A stretch of 64,000 nucleotides of DNA from JBBQVS01 sp963792705 (GTDB lineage: Bacteria; Chloroflexota; Ktedonobacteria; Ktedonobacterales; Ktedonobacteraceae). Positions 50,109 to 58,432 of this stretch are shown here, piece by piece. Both the position numbers and the translations under genes were made by a program. Under the pieces are notes generated by a model. That model saw nothing but the letters and a program-made list of their open reading frames with translations, searched no databases and was not told the origin of the DNA. How positions within the stretch are numbered: the stretch's first letter is position 1; each line of letters starts with the position of its first letter. The stretch lies in contig CAWBXD010000014.1 in assembly GCA_963792705.1 (NCBI GenBank), positions 434,001-498,000 of the forward strand. The letters are read 5' to 3'.

Positions 50109-50282
50109 ATGATTGCACTGCTCCTCCTGGTTGGTTTGTTCCTTTGTGTAGGTGTTGGCCTTCTTATCAATGTCTACTTATATAGACATCACGCATTAAA
50201 AACAATCTATGTTAGACCAGTCTCACTCGACGATCAAATATTTTCCCACTATTCCAATATTGATAGTGCGGAAGTTTGGTAA
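50109..50282 (+). CDS. Small single-span membrane protein
   Basis: 57 residues: MIALLLLVGLFLCVGVGLLI membrane span, then a polar tail with HYSNIDSAEVW. A 4-codon frame (ATG 50098) overlaps its start as ATGA. No strong ribosome binding site is visible, but the hydrophobic pattern and the terminator 20 bp after the stop favour a real gene. Function unknown. Confidence 0.45.
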   Translation: MIALLLLVGLFLCVGVGLLINVYLYRHHALKTIYVRPVSLDDQIFSHYSNIDSAEVW

Positions 50283-50302
50283 TAGCGCGAAAACATCTGT
50301 TT

Positions 50303-50348
50303 AAGTAGATCGCCGTGAGCAGTAATTGCTGCTCACGGCGATCTACTT
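50303..50348. terminator. Hairpin terminator between convergent genes
   Basis: 20-bp perfect arms (50303-50322 with 50329-50348), 6-nt loop, then CTTTT-type sequence on the plus side. Confidence 0.85.
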
Positions 50349-50362
50349 TTATCCACTACGGA

Positions 50363-50722
50363 CTAAACAGTTAGGTCTATCGCAAGTGGCAGTGAAGTAC
50401 GCGACCAATCCGTTAAGTCGTCACTGCTACGTGGTCTATATTTATCAAAGACAAGTTGACGTGCGAGCGCATCTTCTTCTGAGTTGGCGACAAGACGTGC
50501 CTTTCCATTAAATTGCGTATCCTTTATCTTCACCTGCACATCTGGCAAGCGAAGTGAATTCTGAACCCAATCGCTCTTCTCACGACCACCGGAAAGCAAG
50601 TACAATGTCCTCTCGTGCAGAGCAAACCAAATTTCGATAGTGTGCGGCTTACCTGAAACACGTCCTGTCGTTGTCAGGTAGCAGAAGTCTGTGTCCGCGA
50701 ATGAATGGAGGTCGATTGTCAT
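50363..50722 (-). CDS. Deazaflavin (F420)-dependent nitroreductase-like protein
   Basis: 119 residues, split-barrel fold. CYLTTTGRVSGKPHTIEIWFALHERTLYLLSGG ... SDWVQNSLRLPDVQVKI is the DUF385/Ddn pattern, whose members bind F420 or FMN and reduce small molecules. Fits with the LLM-class F420 enzyme at 8134. ATG 50722 follows AGAAGGAG. Substrate unknown. Confidence 0.8.
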   Translation of the reverse strand: MTIDLHSFADTDFCYLTTTGRVSGKPHTIEIWFALHERTLYLLSGGREKSDWVQNSLRLPDVQVKIKDTQFNGKARLVANSEEDALARQLVFDKYRPRSSDDLTDWSRTSLPLAIDLTV

Positions 50723-50781
50723 GGATATGCTCCTTCTTAAAGCATAAGTTTTACCATTATTTGTATCTAATACATAGAGTG

Positions 50782-51807
50782 TTAGGGTGCAAGCCGCTCG
50801 GCGAGATACTTTAAGCTCAAGGGATAGCGGTACTCAATAGCTGAATGCGTGGCATCAAACAGCTCAAAAAAGATATTTTTTACATTGAGCCGTTCCAATG
50901 TTTGGCGGAATGCTTCTGCTCCCAGGTCAAGAAAGAACTGATCGCGCTTGCCCGCATCAATGTAGATAGCCTTCATGGTACGTAATGACTCGGCATATAA
51001 TGGTGCCATACGTACAGGGTCCCATGCCAACCAGCGTTCCCATACCTCCGGCAGTAAAGCACCTGTTACTGTGTTGTAAGGTAGATGTACAGTACCATTA
51101 GTATCTGCAGAATAACATGCCGCCATGCACCAATCGTTGAGTAGATGTGCATCGCTCTCTTTAGAGAAGGCTGGACGTGTATGAAAGTCTTGCCAAAAGC
51201 GCTCGAACGAACCCGCATAGGAGTCACGTAAGATACGTACCGATTGTCGAAAATCGGGGAGGTAACAAGTCTCGAATAAGGCATCGCCAGCATGAGTAGC
51301 AAGTCCACCCCACAGGTCGGGACGTAGCATCGGTGTAATCATAGCACCATAGCCACCGCTCGACTTGCCAGCAATACCACGATGTTCGCGTTGTGGTAGT
51401 GTGCGATAGTGAGAGTCAATCCACGGTACAATTTCTTCGTTAAGATAAGTATGATATTTTCCTGTAGCAGGTGAGTCCAGGAATTGGCTTCCACCCAATG
51501 AAGTCCAGCAGTCCACCCATACAACGATACATGGAGGCGTTTTTCCATCTGCGAACAGTTCATCGACCAATTCGGGGAAGGTTTTTCTGAAAGGGGTACG
51601 GTTGCGCCACATGTCGAGTTGACCTGTTAAACCCTGAATCATGTAGACACTTGGATAGCGACGAGTTACCTCTTCATCGTACTTAGGAGGAACATAGACC
51701 CAGAGAGGACGCTCTGTGGGATCGCCAAGTGCATTACCTTTGAGGACATTACTGGGAAAGACATGCTCATCGAAACGCCCTTGTAGCGTTACAGACCAAG
51801 GAAGCAT
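50782..51807 (-). CDS. Esterase (alpha/beta hydrolase, enterochelin-esterase/esterase D type)
   Basis: 341 residues. PLWVYVPPKYDEEVTRRYPSVYMIQGLTG starts the fold, IAGKSSGGYGAM is the nucleophile elbow (Ser in GKSSGG), and a C-terminal FDATHSAIEYRYP offers the catalytic His. The family hydrolyses carboxyl esters (S-formylglutathione hydrolase, Fes-like, mycolyltransferase-like). The precise substrate is unknown. Ribosome binding site GAAAGGAT upstream of ATG 51807. Same strand as the MOSC gene upstream, 30 bp apart, so likely one operon. Confidence 0.82.
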   Translation of the reverse strand: MLPWSVTLQGRFDEHVFPSNVLKGNALGDPTERPLWVYVPPKYDEEVTRRYPSVYMIQGLTGQLDMWRNRTPFRKTFPELVDELFADGKTPPCIVVWVDCWTSLGGSQFLDSPATGKYHTYLNEEIVPWIDSHYRTLPQREHRGIAGKSSGGYGAMITPMLRPDLWGGLATHAGDALFETCYLPDFRQSVRILRDSYAGSFERFWQDFHTRPAFSKESDAHLLNDWCMAACYSADTNGTVHLPYNTVTGALLPEVWERWLAWDPVRMAPLYAESLRTMKAIYIDAGKRDQFFLDLGAEAFRQTLERLNVKNIFFELFDATHSAIEYRYPLSLKYLAERLAP

Positions 51808-51837
51808 TTTCTGTATCCTTTCAAGCTAAAAGACTAA

Positions 51838-52392
51838 CTAAAAGAGGGCCGCCTGTTGTATTGCACCAGGAACGACGACGGTGATACGGTCGCCAGCTTT
51901 GACCCAGCCTTCTTGCAAGACACGCGTCATGATACCCGCTTTGTAAATTTTTTTGCCATCTTCTATTGAGGTAACAGCTTTCAACAGTTTTGGGTTAATG
52001 CCGTTCAGTTGAATACATGGCTTGCGTACCTCTGTTATTTCAACAATTGCGTCTCCTACAGTCAGGCGTGTGCCTTCTGCAAGGTCCATTACCGCAATGC
52101 CCTCGACAGTCATATTTTCACCCATCGACCCAGGGCCAATGGAAATTTTTTCTTGCTCTAACTCACGATATGCATTCGCATCCACGATAAGCACCTGTCG
52201 CATATTGCGACGTGTTGGATACTTCTTTGCAAGATAGCGATGGCGCACAAGTTTTCCTGCATGATAGTCGCCTTCAACTCCTAAATCGGCCAATAGATAG
52301 ATATGTTCTACCACTGGCTTCGGCAGTCCTGGCTCAGGATTACGACATACAGCAACAACTGTACCTTTTTGGTTTGACGAAATATCTTCCAT
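51838..52392 (-). CDS. MOSC-domain protein
   Basis: 184 residues. GVEGDYHAGK, RQVLIVDANAYRELEQ, IGPGSMGENMTVEGI and TEVRKPCIQLNGI are the MOSC pattern; the Cys in RKPCIQL is the predicted molybdenum- or sulfur-carrier residue. MOSC proteins handle the molybdenum cofactor or reduce hydroxylated amines. No other Mo gene is adjacent. Likely first gene of an operon with the esterase. Confidence 0.85.
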   Translation of the reverse strand: MEDISSNQKGTVVAVCRNPEPGLPKPVVEHIYLLADLGVEGDYHAGKLVRHRYLAKKYPTRRNMRQVLIVDANAYRELEQEKISIGPGSMGENMTVEGIAVMDLAEGTRLTVGDAIVEITEVRKPCIQLNGINPKLLKAVTSIEDGKKIYKAGIMTRVLQEGWVKAGDRITVVVPGAIQQAALF

Positions 52393-52409
52393 AATTTTTC
52401 TTTAAACTA

Positions 52410-52470
52410 TGTAGATACTAGCTTCATTGCCAATTCTAGCGAGGCGTTGGCAATGAAGCTAGTATCTACA
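52410..52470 (-). terminator. Long perfect hairpin after the ABC operon
   Basis: 24-bp perfect arms (52410-52433 with 52447-52470), 13-nt loop, 2 bp beyond the minus-strand permease stop. Confidence 0.8.
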
Positions 52471-52472
52471 AC

Positions 52473-53258
52473 TTATTCCCACTTAAAAGTTCTTATGGCT
52501 ATAAGAAGCATAATAATAGCCCAAATGGTAAGTACTAGCAGAGGGCCACTTGGAAAGCTACCACTATTTGTCATGGTTGTTTGCAGAGCCTGTGTAAGCG
52601 CGGTTGCGGGAAGGAGTTCTGCAAGGGCCGCGAGTGGTCCAGGCAAACGGCTAAGCGGAAGCACTCCACCACCGAGAAAGACAAAGACCAGAAACAATGC
52701 ATTAGCACCTGCCAATGTTAACTCCGCGCGTAATGCGCCTGCCATTGCTAAACCGAAGGCCGCAAAGGTGATTGTGCCAAGCACGATTGCGAGGAGGGTG
52801 AGCAATGGAGAACCTGCAGGTTGCCACCGATAAAAAAGGACAGCAACACCTACAAGTAAAAGGACTTGAATCACTTCAAGTACCAGGATTGAGATAACCT
52901 TTGCGATAATCAAGCCGCTACGTGGGAGGGGAGAACTTCCCAGGCGTTTCAGTACACCATAGTAGCGTTCATATGCGGTTGCAATACCAAGATTGACCAT
53001 CCCAGCCGCCATAATCGCTATCGCCAGAATGCCTGGTAGAAGAAAGTTAATCGCGCTTCCATTGACAGTAGGGCCGATATTGAGTGAGGTAAAAAAGATG
53101 AGTAACATCACTGGAACAATTAATGTTACCAGGATATTTTCACCACGTCGCAGCGTAAGTAGCAACTCGTACTGTACCTGTGTCAGGATTTGGCGACCTA
53201 GTGGAGCAGCCTTACTATTTCCTGTTTCATAATCTATCTGCTGAGTTTGTATTGCCAT
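52473..53258 (-). CDS. ABC-2-type transporter permease
   Basis: 261 residues, six membrane spans (ILVTLIVPVMLLIFFTSL, LLPGILAIAIMAAGMVNLGIA, VISILVLEVIQVLLLVGVAVLF, LLTLLAIVLGTITFAAFGLAMA, ALFLVFVFLGGGVLPL, LLVLTIWAIIMLLIAI). It pairs with the ATPase ending 7 bp upstream. The arrangement is typical of drug or antibiotic exporters. Substrate unknown. Confidence 0.85.
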   Translation of the reverse strand: MAIQTQQIDYETGNSKAAPLGRQILTQVQYELLLTLRRGENILVTLIVPVMLLIFFTSLNIGPTVNGSAINFLLPGILAIAIMAAGMVNLGIATAYERYYGVLKRLGSSPLPRSGLIIAKVISILVLEVIQVLLLVGVAVLFYRWQPAGSPLLTLLAIVLGTITFAAFGLAMAGALRAELTLAGANALFLVFVFLGGGVLPLSRLPGPLAALAELLPATALTQALQTTMTNSGSFPSGPLLVLTIWAIIMLLIAIRTFKWE

Positions 53259-53265
53259 AATTTTA

Positions 53266-54243
53266 TTATTCTCTTACTTCTGATCCTGTTAGGCGCAGGA
53301 ACAGATCTTCCAGCGACCCATGCCCTACCCTCAACTCGGAAAGGGTAATATTGGAGTCGCGTAACCATGTGGTAAGTTCGACGAGCAATGTCGGGACGTT
53401 ATCGGTCTCAATAAGGTAGCTTCCTGGCCGTACCTCTTCCGCGCTCGTTGCTGATGGCAAGGCTGTTAGTAATGTCTTATCAAGACCAGCGGGCGCAACA
53501 AAACGTACAACATTAGCATTCTGTGTCCCAGTCAAGTTCCCTGGTGTGTCGAGCGCGATAAGGCGTCCATGATCAATGATAGCGACACGGTCTGCGAGCC
53601 GTTCGGCCTCGTCCATCAGGTGAGTAGTGAGTAACACAGTAGCACCATTGCGCTTGAGGTCACGAATAATTTCCCAGGTGGCAAGTCGTGCTTGTGGGTC
53701 CATTCCTGCTGTTGGCTCGTCCATGAAGACAAGTGATGGATTACCAACGAGGGCAACGGCAAGCGCGAGGCGTCGCTTCTGACCACCGGAAAGACGCCGA
53801 CAACGTGTTTTCGCCGCCGTTGAGAGTCCTACTCGTTCTAGCAATGCATCAACATTTTGCGAATGCTCATAATAGCCTGCAAAAAGACGTAGGACTTCAC
53901 GTGCGGTAAGTGCTGGATAGAGGCCATCTTGCTGTAACATGACCCCAATATGGGGTTTGAGTGCTTGACCCTCACGAATGGGATCGCGTCCCAGGACCTG
54001 AATAGTACCTTTATCGGGTACGCGATAGCCTTCGAGCGTTTCAACTGTTGTTGTTTTTCCAGCCCCATTTGGACCAAGCAACGCGAAGACTTCACCACGC
54101 TGAACCGTAAAATTCACATCATCAACGACCCGTGTGGGGCCATAACTTTTACTAAAATGGTCAACGGCGATTGCCTCATTGCCGCGTATATACTTATCGC
54201 GCGCGGTCTGGCGAGTCGTCGTTGTCTGCGCGTCAGCAGACAT
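53266..54243 (-). CDS. ABC transporter ATP-binding protein, DrrA-type
   Basis: 325 residues. Walker A GPNGAGKTT, Q-loop LQQDG, signature LSGGQKRRL, Walker B LVFMDEPTAGMD, H-loop TTHLMDEAE, then a C-terminal DUF4162-like region ending RVGHGSLEDLFLRLTGSE, the daunorubicin-resistance/DrrA pattern. A 30-residue N-terminal extension precedes the fold. It energises the partner permease. Start ATG 54243 with AAGGAG 7 nt upstream; a strong palindrome lies 30 bp before it. Confidence 0.9.
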   Translation of the reverse strand: MSADAQTTTTRQTARDKYIRGNEAIAVDHFSKSYGPTRVVDDVNFTVQRGEVFALLGPNGAGKTTTVETLEGYRVPDKGTIQVLGRDPIREGQALKPHIGVMLQQDGLYPALTAREVLRLFAGYYEHSQNVDALLERVGLSTAAKTRCRRLSGGQKRRLALAVALVGNPSLVFMDEPTAGMDPQARLATWEIIRDLKRNGATVLLTTHLMDEAERLADRVAIIDHGRLIALDTPGNLTGTQNANVVRFVAPAGLDKTLLTALPSATSAEEVRPGSYLIETDNVPTLLVELTTWLRDSNITLSELRVGHGSLEDLFLRLTGSEVRE

Positions 54244-54273
54244 GTTTATGCTCCTTACAAGAGATATATGATA

Positions 54274-54293
54274 TGTACTGTATATACAGTACA
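54274..54293. promoter_or_regulatory. 20-bp perfect palindrome upstream of the ABC operon
   Basis: TGTACTGTATATACAGTACA, 31-50 bp upstream of the ATPase start. Central GTATATAC resembles GntR/PadR- and TetR-type operators controlling exporters. No regulator gene is adjacent, so the repressor is encoded elsewhere or acts from a distance. Confidence 0.7.
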
Positions 54294-54452
54294 GTAGTTA
54301 GGCCCTGCTGACAACCCCGAAAACAAGGATATCTCATACCACATCTATTTTCCCTTTTGAAACGTGTTATTACCAGAGGTTACACAAAATATAGTATTCT
54401 TTACAAAAAGTAAGGTTTGTTCCCATCCAACAAACTTAAAAGGAGTTTTACA

Positions 54453-54620
54453 ATGTTAGGAAGCATTCTTTGGGGCGTTGTTGTACTTCTCGTAGTCTTT
54501 TGGCTACTCGGCCTCGTCTTCCATATCGCAGGTGGTTTAATTCACATTCTATTAGTTATCGCTATAATTGTATTGCTCTACAACCTATTCGTTGGAAGCC
54601 GCGCACGACGCACACTCTAA
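54453..54620 (+). CDS. Small lmo0937-family membrane protein
   Basis: 55 residues from ATG 54453 (AAGGAG upstream); the longer frame from 54417 lacks one. Two hydrophobic segments (LGSILWGVVVLLVVFWLLGLVFHIAGG and IHILLVIAIIVLLYNLFVGSRA) fill the protein, as in the lmo0937-type stress-related small membrane proteins of Firmicutes. Function unknown. Confidence 0.72.
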   Translation: MLGSILWGVVVLLVVFWLLGLVFHIAGGLIHILLVIAIIVLLYNLFVGSRARRTL

Positions 54621-54689
54621 GCCATTCACAATAAAAATGCGGTTCAGCATGTGTAATACATGCTGAACCGCATTTTTATTGTGAATGGC
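54621..54689 (+). terminator. Long perfect hairpin, terminator
   Basis: 32-bp perfect arms (54621-54652 with 54658-54689), 5-nt loop, starting right after the preceding stop and ending 2 bp before the guaB -35 box, so it also insulates that promoter. Confidence 0.85.
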
Positions 54690-54691
54690 AT

Positions 54692-54721
54692 TTGACGTTG
54701 GGTAAATTGGCGTGCTACACT
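54692..54721 (+). promoter_or_regulatory. Promoter of guaB
   Basis: TTGACG (54692-54697), 18-bp spacer, TACACT (54716-54721). The transcript would start near 54728, giving a leader of about 106 nt. Confidence 0.65.
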
Positions 54722-54779
54722 AAATAAAATATGTTTTGAATAACGAAAAAAGTATGTTTTGCCATCCCAATGTGGGGAG

Positions 54780-54813
54780 GCCCAGCACGCGACCCAGTGT
54801 GCTGGGCATTTTT
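54780..54813 (+). terminator. Terminator-like hairpin in the guaB leader
   Basis: 9-bp perfect stem GCCCAGCAC/GTGCTGGGC (54780-54788 with 54799-54807) followed by ATTTTTAT, ending 3 nt before the AAGGAGGAA ribosome binding site. It can act as an attenuator or as a start-site-exposing structure. Confidence 0.6.
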
Positions 54814-54833
54814 ATAAGGAGGAAGCCCCAATC

Positions 54834-56339
54834 ATGTCTCTGGTGCAGAAACCTGACGCTCTCAGCGATAAATTCGTTTCGGAGGGTCTGACGTTTGATG
54901 ATGTTCTTATTATTCCTGCTGCCTCTTCCGTATTGCCTCGTGATGTCTCTACCCAAACGTGTCTGACACGATCTATCGCGCTCAATGTGCCTATTGTGAG
55001 TGCCGCGATGGATACCGTGACGGAAGGACGATTAGCAATCGCTCTGGCTCGTGAAGGCGGTATTGGCATTGTTCACTATAATCTACCAATTGAACAACAA
55101 GCCGAAGAAGTCGATAAAGTAAAGCGTTCAGAGTCAGGCATGATTACTGACCCAATTACAATGGAGCCAACCGCCTCGCTTCGTGAAGCCTTAGCTGCAA
55201 TGGAACGCTTTCACATTTCGGGTATTCCACTTACGGAAGAGGGCAGGCTGGTCGGCATTCTCACGAACCGAGACATCCGTTTCGAGACGAATCTGGACCG
55301 CCCAATCTCCGAATTGATGACCCGCGACCACCTTATCACGGTTCCTGTTGGTACGACATTAGAGCAGGCGCGTGATAGTCTGCACCGCTACAAAATCGAG
55401 AAATTGCCTGTGGTCGATGAGCACGGTATGCTCAAAGGTCTCATCACCATGAAGGATATTCAGAAAAAGATTCTCTATCCTCATGCAGCAAAAGATGAGT
55501 TTGGACGACTGCGCGTCGGTGCAGCAATTGGTGTGGGACCAGATACCGATAGACGTTGTGAAGCTCTACTCGAAGAGGGAGTGGATGTATTAGTTATTGA
55601 TACCTCGCACGCACACTCACGAATGGTGCTTGAAACCGTTGCACGTGTGAAAGATCGCTTTGGCAAACGGGCACAATTGATTGCTGGAAATGTTGTTACC
55701 GCCGAGGCAACCGAGGCACTTATTCAGGCTGGTGTTGATGCGGTAAAGGTTGGTATTGGCGCGGGTGCCATCTGTACAACACGCGTTATTGCAGGTATCG
55801 GCATGCCACAAATCACGGCTATCTTCGAGTGCGCTCGTATCGCGCACCAGTATGATATTCCTGTTATTGCCGATGGCGGCATTCAGTACTCTGGCGATAT
55901 CGCTAAAGCTATTGCGGCAGGCGCGGATACGGTCATGCTGGGAAGTCTGCTTGCTGGCGTTGATGAAAGTCCAGGTGAATTGCTCATCTCGCATGGCGAA
56001 CGCTACAAGGACTATCGTGGTATGGGGTCAATTGGCGCAATGAAGCAGCGTAGTTATAGTAAGGGCCGCTACTTCCAGAGTGAGACGCGTGATGAGTCGA
56101 TGCTAATTGCCGAGGGTATCGAGGCGCGTGTACCATACAAAGGTTTGCTTGGTCCTCTCGTCTTCCAACTTGTAGGCGGTCTGCGACAAGCAATGGGTTA
56201 TACGGGGTCCGCAACGATCAAAGAAATGCAGGAAAAGACGCGCTTCACTCGCATCACCAGTGCAGGTCTACGCGAGAGTCATCCACACGATGTAATCGTT
56301 ACAAAAGAGGCACCGAATTACGGCTTAGAGCACAGATAG
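54834..56339 (+). CDS. guaB: IMP dehydrogenase
   Basis: 501 residues from ATG 54834 with a strong ribosome binding site (AAGGAGGAA). TFDDVLIIP, SAAMDTVTEGRLAIALAREGGIGIVH, two CBS domains (residues about 95-215), the catalytic loop GIGAGAICTTR with the active Cys, DGGIQYSGDIAKAIAAGAD and GYTGSATIKEMQ define IMPDH. It converts IMP to XMP with NAD, the first step toward GMP. The CBS pair usually binds purine nucleotides. Leader terminator and insulating hairpin are listed separately. Confidence 0.95.
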   Translation: MSLVQKPDALSDKFVSEGLTFDDVLIIPAASSVLPRDVSTQTCLTRSIALNVPIVSAAMDTVTEGRLAIALAREGGIGIVHYNLPIEQQAEEVDKVKRSESGMITDPITMEPTASLREALAAMERFHISGIPLTEEGRLVGILTNRDIRFETNLDRPISELMTRDHLITVPVGTTLEQARDSLHRYKIEKLPVVDEHGMLKGLITMKDIQKKILYPHAAKDEFGRLRVGAAIGVGPDTDRRCEALLEEGVDVLVIDTSHAHSRMVLETVARVKDRFGKRAQLIAGNVVTAEATEALIQAGVDAVKVGIGAGAICTTRVIAGIGMPQITAIFECARIAHQYDIPVIADGGIQYSGDIAKAIAAGADTVMLGSLLAGVDESPGELLISHGERYKDYRGMGSIGAMKQRSYSKGRYFQSETRDESMLIAEGIEARVPYKGLLGPLVFQLVGGLRQAMGYTGSATIKEMQEKTRFTRITSAGLRESHPHDVIVTKEAPNYGLEHR

Positions 56340-56341
56340 CG

Positions 56342-56407
56342 TAAAACGTATAAAACGTGGGCATATATCTTGTATGAAGGATATATACCCACGTTTTATA
56401 CGTTTTA
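56342..56407. terminator. Long hairpin between convergent genes
   Basis: 20-bp perfect outer arms (56342-56361 with 56388-56407) extended by further AT-rich pairing after one mismatch. The right arm overlaps the amidase stop codon. Confidence 0.8.
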
Positions 56408-56935
56408 GCTGTTGAGATACGCAAAAAGTTCTTCCCAAGGATAAGGACCAGGACAAAAACTACGCAGTACAGGGTCCATCGAATAGTGGCCCGTAATACC
56501 ACCCTGTACATCAGCCCAACGACGCGGAATGCTGTGACGTTCACAAAGATGTTTAACAAGCAAAAAACTTGCCTTCTTCTGAATCTCAGTAAGTTCGTCC
56601 GAGTTGTCTCTGCTTGGCTTCACATGCTCAATTGAAAGAGTAACGAGGTTGGGGTTGAGCGACTTTGACCACCACTCGTCGTGTCCCTCCGTTACACCAC
56701 CATTTCCCCAGGCCCCATGTTTCTCGTGAGTACTTTGAATAATCACACCATCACGCCCTATCGTATAGTGTGTTGCTACGTCTGCCTGTTGGAAGTAATA
56801 GCCAACCTCTTGTGCGCTGGTAAAGCCTGCGGTGCCATGAATGATAATCCAGCGCGGTGTGTGACCAGAGCGATATGGAAAGTAGTTATTTGAAGGTATC
56901 CACAAAGCTCCTGGCTCATCAGGTCCGTCCATCAT
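56405..56935 (-). CDS. N-acetylmuramoyl-L-alanine amidase (Amidase_2)
   Basis: 176 residues from ATG 56935 (AGGAGAG upstream); a TTG at 56956 would extend it. WIIIHGTAGFTS (zinc His), VATHYTIGRDGVIIQ, SIEHVKP and GITGHYSMDPVLRSFCPGPY (second His and the Asp/Cys zinc ligand region) match the T7-lysozyme/AmpD-like zinc amidase fold. There is no signal peptide, so it may recycle wall fragments in the cytosol or leave with help of lysis; a phage origin is not indicated by the neighbours. It starts 14 bp after the MFS exporter stop. Confidence 0.85.
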   Translation of the reverse strand: MMDGPDEPGALWIPSNNYFPYRSGHTPRWIIIHGTAGFTSAQEVGYYFQQADVATHYTIGRDGVIIQSTHEKHGAWGNGGVTEGHDEWWSKSLNPNLVTLSIEHVKPSRDNSDELTEIQKKASFLLVKHLCERHSIPRRWADVQGGITGHYSMDPVLRSFCPGPYPWEELFAYLNS

Positions 56936-56948
56936 ATTACTCTCCTGA

Positions 56949-58205
56949 TTATACAACCTTAGCTTGCCTACCTCTTACTCCATATACCACGAGCGCAACA
57001 ACTAATAACAGTGTTCCAACGGCACATACACCATTCCAATGTGCGATACTCCACGCATAAGCACCAAGCAGCGAACCGAGTGAACCACCAATAAAGTACA
57101 CAACCATGTAAATGGTGTTCAAACGACTTCTGGCCTCCGCGTTCAAGCTAAACACACGCGTCTGATTTGAGATATGCGCTCCTTGTGTCCCAAGATCAAG
57201 CAAAATGACACCGATGATAAGTCCCCATAGCATCTGTCCAAACACCCAGAAGACAACAAATGAAAGCAAGGTAGCAGCAATCATAACTCCAGTGATGATG
57301 CGCGCATCGACGCGATCCGCGAGTTTGCCAACATAAGAAGCAGCTAACGCGCCTACGACGCCAACGAGTCCAAAGAGACCAGCAACGTCACTTCCATAAT
57401 GATAAGGTGATGTGCCAAGCAAGAAGGCAAGTGTTACCCAAAAGACGCTAAACGCAGCAAAGACAAGTCCGCCAAAAATGCTTGTTTCACGAACTACTGG
57501 CTCAGTACGCACGAGGTCCCATAGCGAACGTAACAGTTGTGGGTAACTCACCCGTGTGCGCCGCTCTTCTTTCGGCAAGAGGATACGCAAGATAACCGTG
57601 AGCACCACCATTAAAACCGCTGCAACCCAGTACATTGCACGCCAGCCAAAATGCGCTCCAACAAAACCACTCACAGTACGAGCAAGCAGAATTCCGATCA
57701 ACAATCCACTCATCACGGTTCCCACAACACGCCCACGTTGTTCAGGATGAGCAAGACTCGCAGCAAATGGTACGATAATTTGTGGCGCAATTGTTGTCGC
57801 GCCAATAGCAAAACTGGCAACGGCAAGTAACCCAATAGAGGGTGCGAGTGCTGCTCCAAGTAGCGACAGTGTAACAGCGATTAACGTCAGTGTAAGCAGG
57901 TTACGTCGATCAAATGAGTCACCAAGAGGGACTATAAAGAGTAGTCCTGCGGCATATCCTAGTTGTGCAAGTGTCGCAATAAAGCCAACTGCACCCTCAG
58001 AAACGGAGAATGCGCGTCCAATATCGGCCAACAATGGTTGGTTATAATAGAGGTTAGCGGCAGTCATCGTACATGCTACCGATAATAGAAATACCATTTT
58101 TTGGCTTATTGTAGACGAGATTTGTTCCTCTACCTGTGTAATAGCTTCATGTGGTATAGTTTGTATTTCGTCCTCAGCTTCTTTATATCGCATACTTGCT
58201 CCCAT
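56949..58205 (-). CDS. MFS-family exporter
   Basis: 418 residues with 12 predicted spans. After a polar N-terminus, MVFLLSVACTMTAANLYYNQPLLADIGRAF and the loop motif PLGDSFDRRNLL (motif A, DRRxx) are typical of the drug/arabinose-polyol efflux branch (YnfM/AraJ-like). Substrate unknown. Same strand and directly upstream of the amidase, so probably one operon. Confidence 0.82.
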   Translation of the reverse strand: MGASMRYKEAEDEIQTIPHEAITQVEEQISSTISQKMVFLLSVACTMTAANLYYNQPLLADIGRAFSVSEGAVGFIATLAQLGYAAGLLFIVPLGDSFDRRNLLTLTLIAVTLSLLGAALAPSIGLLAVASFAIGATTIAPQIIVPFAASLAHPEQRGRVVGTVMSGLLIGILLARTVSGFVGAHFGWRAMYWVAAVLMVVLTVILRILLPKEERRTRVSYPQLLRSLWDLVRTEPVVRETSIFGGLVFAAFSVFWVTLAFLLGTSPYHYGSDVAGLFGLVGVVGALAASYVGKLADRVDARIITGVMIAATLLSFVVFWVFGQMLWGLIIGVILLDLGTQGAHISNQTRVFSLNAEARSRLNTIYMVVYFIGGSLGSLLGAYAWSIAHWNGVCAVGTLLLVVALVVYGVRGRQAKVV

Positions 58206-58432
58206 TATTATTTTTTATTACATCTACGTAAACACAAATACGCGTCAAAAAGCTTCCAAGCTCTAAAACTTACCTGATGATGGACAAGCTATAGTCAGTG
58301 TTCAGCTCCTGTTTTTATGCATTATCTGTACAGCAAAAGAAACACATGATATACTTTTGGGAGAACAATGCTTTAGAAAGAACACCTGTGAAAGCATTCT
58401 AAAGAGGAATATAAGATGAAGGTTTTGAAAAC

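Noticed and set aside
56405..56935. Phage lysis amidase
   Set aside because: No holin, phage or integrase genes nearby; it follows an MFS exporter in a chromosomal context.
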